Shown: positions 63,022-64,000 of the stretch, piece after piece
Numbering within the stretch: position 1 is the stretch's first letter
How the letters are laid out: each line of letters starts with the position of its first letter
Source: Tritrichomonas musculus
Lineage: Eukaryota > Parabasalia > Tritrichomonadida > Tritrichomonadidae
NCBI GenBank assembly: GCA_039105265.1
Contig: JAPFFF010000041.1
Location: 868,001 to 932,000 of the forward strand
Length of the DNA stretch: 64,000 nt
Direction of reading: 5' to 3'
Program-made: the position numbers and the translations under genes
The notes under the pieces: model-generated
Told to the model about the DNA's origin: nothing
The model's database searches: none
The model's input: the letters and a program-made list of their open reading frames with translations, nothing else

Positions 63022-63249
63022 ATGAAATTAAAACCCATATTTTTCAATGAAATTCATAAATATTTTTTTCATAGAATTATAATACAATTTTATAAAACTG
63101 TATTACATCTTGCTACTCAAATTGGAAATGCTGAGATTGTAAAACTTTTATTAGGAATGAAAGGGATTGATATTAATATTGAAGATTCTCAAATGAAAAA
63201 ACCTATTGACTATACAAAAAATGATGCAATTAAGCAATTGTTTTGTTAA
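63022..63249 (+). other. Terminal-type ankyrin unit B5
   Basis: An ATG in spacer opens a 75-codon frame whose second half is FYKTVLHLATQIGNAEIVKL, LLGMKGIDINIEDSQMKKPI, DYTKNDAIKQLFC and TAA. TVLHLA...NIEDS...PIDYTKNDAIKQLF is the usual C-terminal end of long trichomonad ankyrin proteins. It marks the 3' end of locus B. Confidence 0.7.
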
Positions 63250-64000
63250 TGATTTCCAACTTTTTAAATGATAATTAATAAGTAATAAAGAAAATTATAA
63301 AACATTTAAGTGTCTATTGAATTTTGGATGTCAAAATTCAAAAAGTTTGTATTTATACTTTTTTTTTTTTTTTTAATAGGGCTTGTACACTAAATTACCA
63401 GAAGTGTCCATCTTTCATTTGTCGCCTACAGGACAGAAAATGATAAGAAAACATTTATATATGCTTGTACTATCGCTCCAAATAACTGCTCTTAAAGACT
63501 AGTCTTTACACAAATTATAGATTAATATATTTGAAAACCCATTGTTTCACGTTTGAACTTCAACTTTGCTATTTTTCAATTGATAATCTAAATATTTTAA
63601 GAATAGTTGAAAACTCATCCTTGTGTGAAGGATGATTAATATATTTGAATAATCGATTGCCCATTTTTATTTATTTTTAATTCATTGAAAAAAATATAAA
63701 ATTTAATGGAAATTTTCCATATTTTCCATATCATTTTCATTTTATTTTAAATGATTTTTACTAATTAAATATATTTAAGATGATCAGCAAAGTGCAATTT
63801 ACAAGTTTTTTGTTGTCAACATTGAATTGATATCAACATCAATATGGTCAATGACATTGAAAGTTATTTTCCAAACAATAAGCACTTTTTCTCAACCTTG
63901 AAATGCTTCATTGATGGTCATATTTTTTGTTGACGTAAAAGGTCTCAGGGTCGTTGAGGGTTGTCAATAAATTTGAATGTTGGACATTCTTGTGGTCAAT
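63250..64000. other. AT-rich intergenic stretch at the window end
   Basis: No gene. It holds an 8-bp-stem hairpin at 63615-63635 (TCATCCTT, loop GTGTG, AAGGATGA) and, from about 63810, repeated GTTGTCAA/GTTGACG words reminiscent of 30278-30370. Confidence 0.45.

Overview
The window looks like nuclear DNA of a parabasalid protist, most likely a Tritrichomonas-type trichomonad. It is very AT-rich and full of homopolymer runs. The intact genes are open from ATG to stop with no introns needed. Several ATGs lie shortly downstream of a TCA(C/T)(A/T)(A/T) initiator-like motif, and stop codons often overlap TAAA. The gene families also fit: PAS-linked multi-pass nucleotide cyclase, kinases fused to Sel1 repeats, DUF3447/ankyrin proteins, an M60-like surface peptidase, a DPE2-type glucanotransferase and two-repeat Myb proteins. 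The organism call is inference from content only.

Layout. 1-4.5 kb: an ATG-less coding remnant, tRNA-His(GTG) on the minus strand, a repeat-containing acidic protein and a small coiled-coil protein. 4.58-14.26 kb: one large MULE-class DNA transposon with near-identical long terminal inverted repeats. Each inverted repeat carries an array of 123-bp repeats (5 copies left, 7 right). Inside lie a host-like helical cargo gene, 21-bp minisatellites and a MULE transposase whose C-terminus resembles a homeodomain. 15.2-21.8 kb: a 1554-residue adenylyl cyclase and a membrane-tethered Arf-like GTPase with an N-terminal ectodomain. 22.2-31.5 kb: a kinase-Sel1 cluster, namely one 6.7-kb two-kinase gene with a single break, one decayed kinase-Sel1 gene and one decayed coiled-coil/discoidin-like gene. 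32.7-35.5 kb: 4-alpha-glucanotransferase with two starch-binding domains. 36.8-37.8 kb: a Myb pseudogene carrying a 65-bp palindromic mini-insertion. 38-41.5 kb: an ankyrin head gene followed by seven single ankyrin units, each isolated by AT-rich spacer. 42.4-57.5 kb: two giant type I surface proteins (an M60 peptidase and a Cys-module protein) flanking a charged repeat protein and a broken histidyl-tRNA synthetase gene. 58-63.2 kb: a second head-plus-ankyrin-unit locus with the same order, split by a 2.08-kb TA-flanked inverted-repeat element.

There are no operons. The strongest leads are the two parallel split-ankyrin loci, the MULE with its homeodomain-like tail and satellite-bearing ends, the ectodomain-TM-Arf GTPase and the fused double kinase-Sel1 gene. 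No database search or computation was run. Family calls come from motifs read by eye, and repeat copy numbers and distances were counted by hand.
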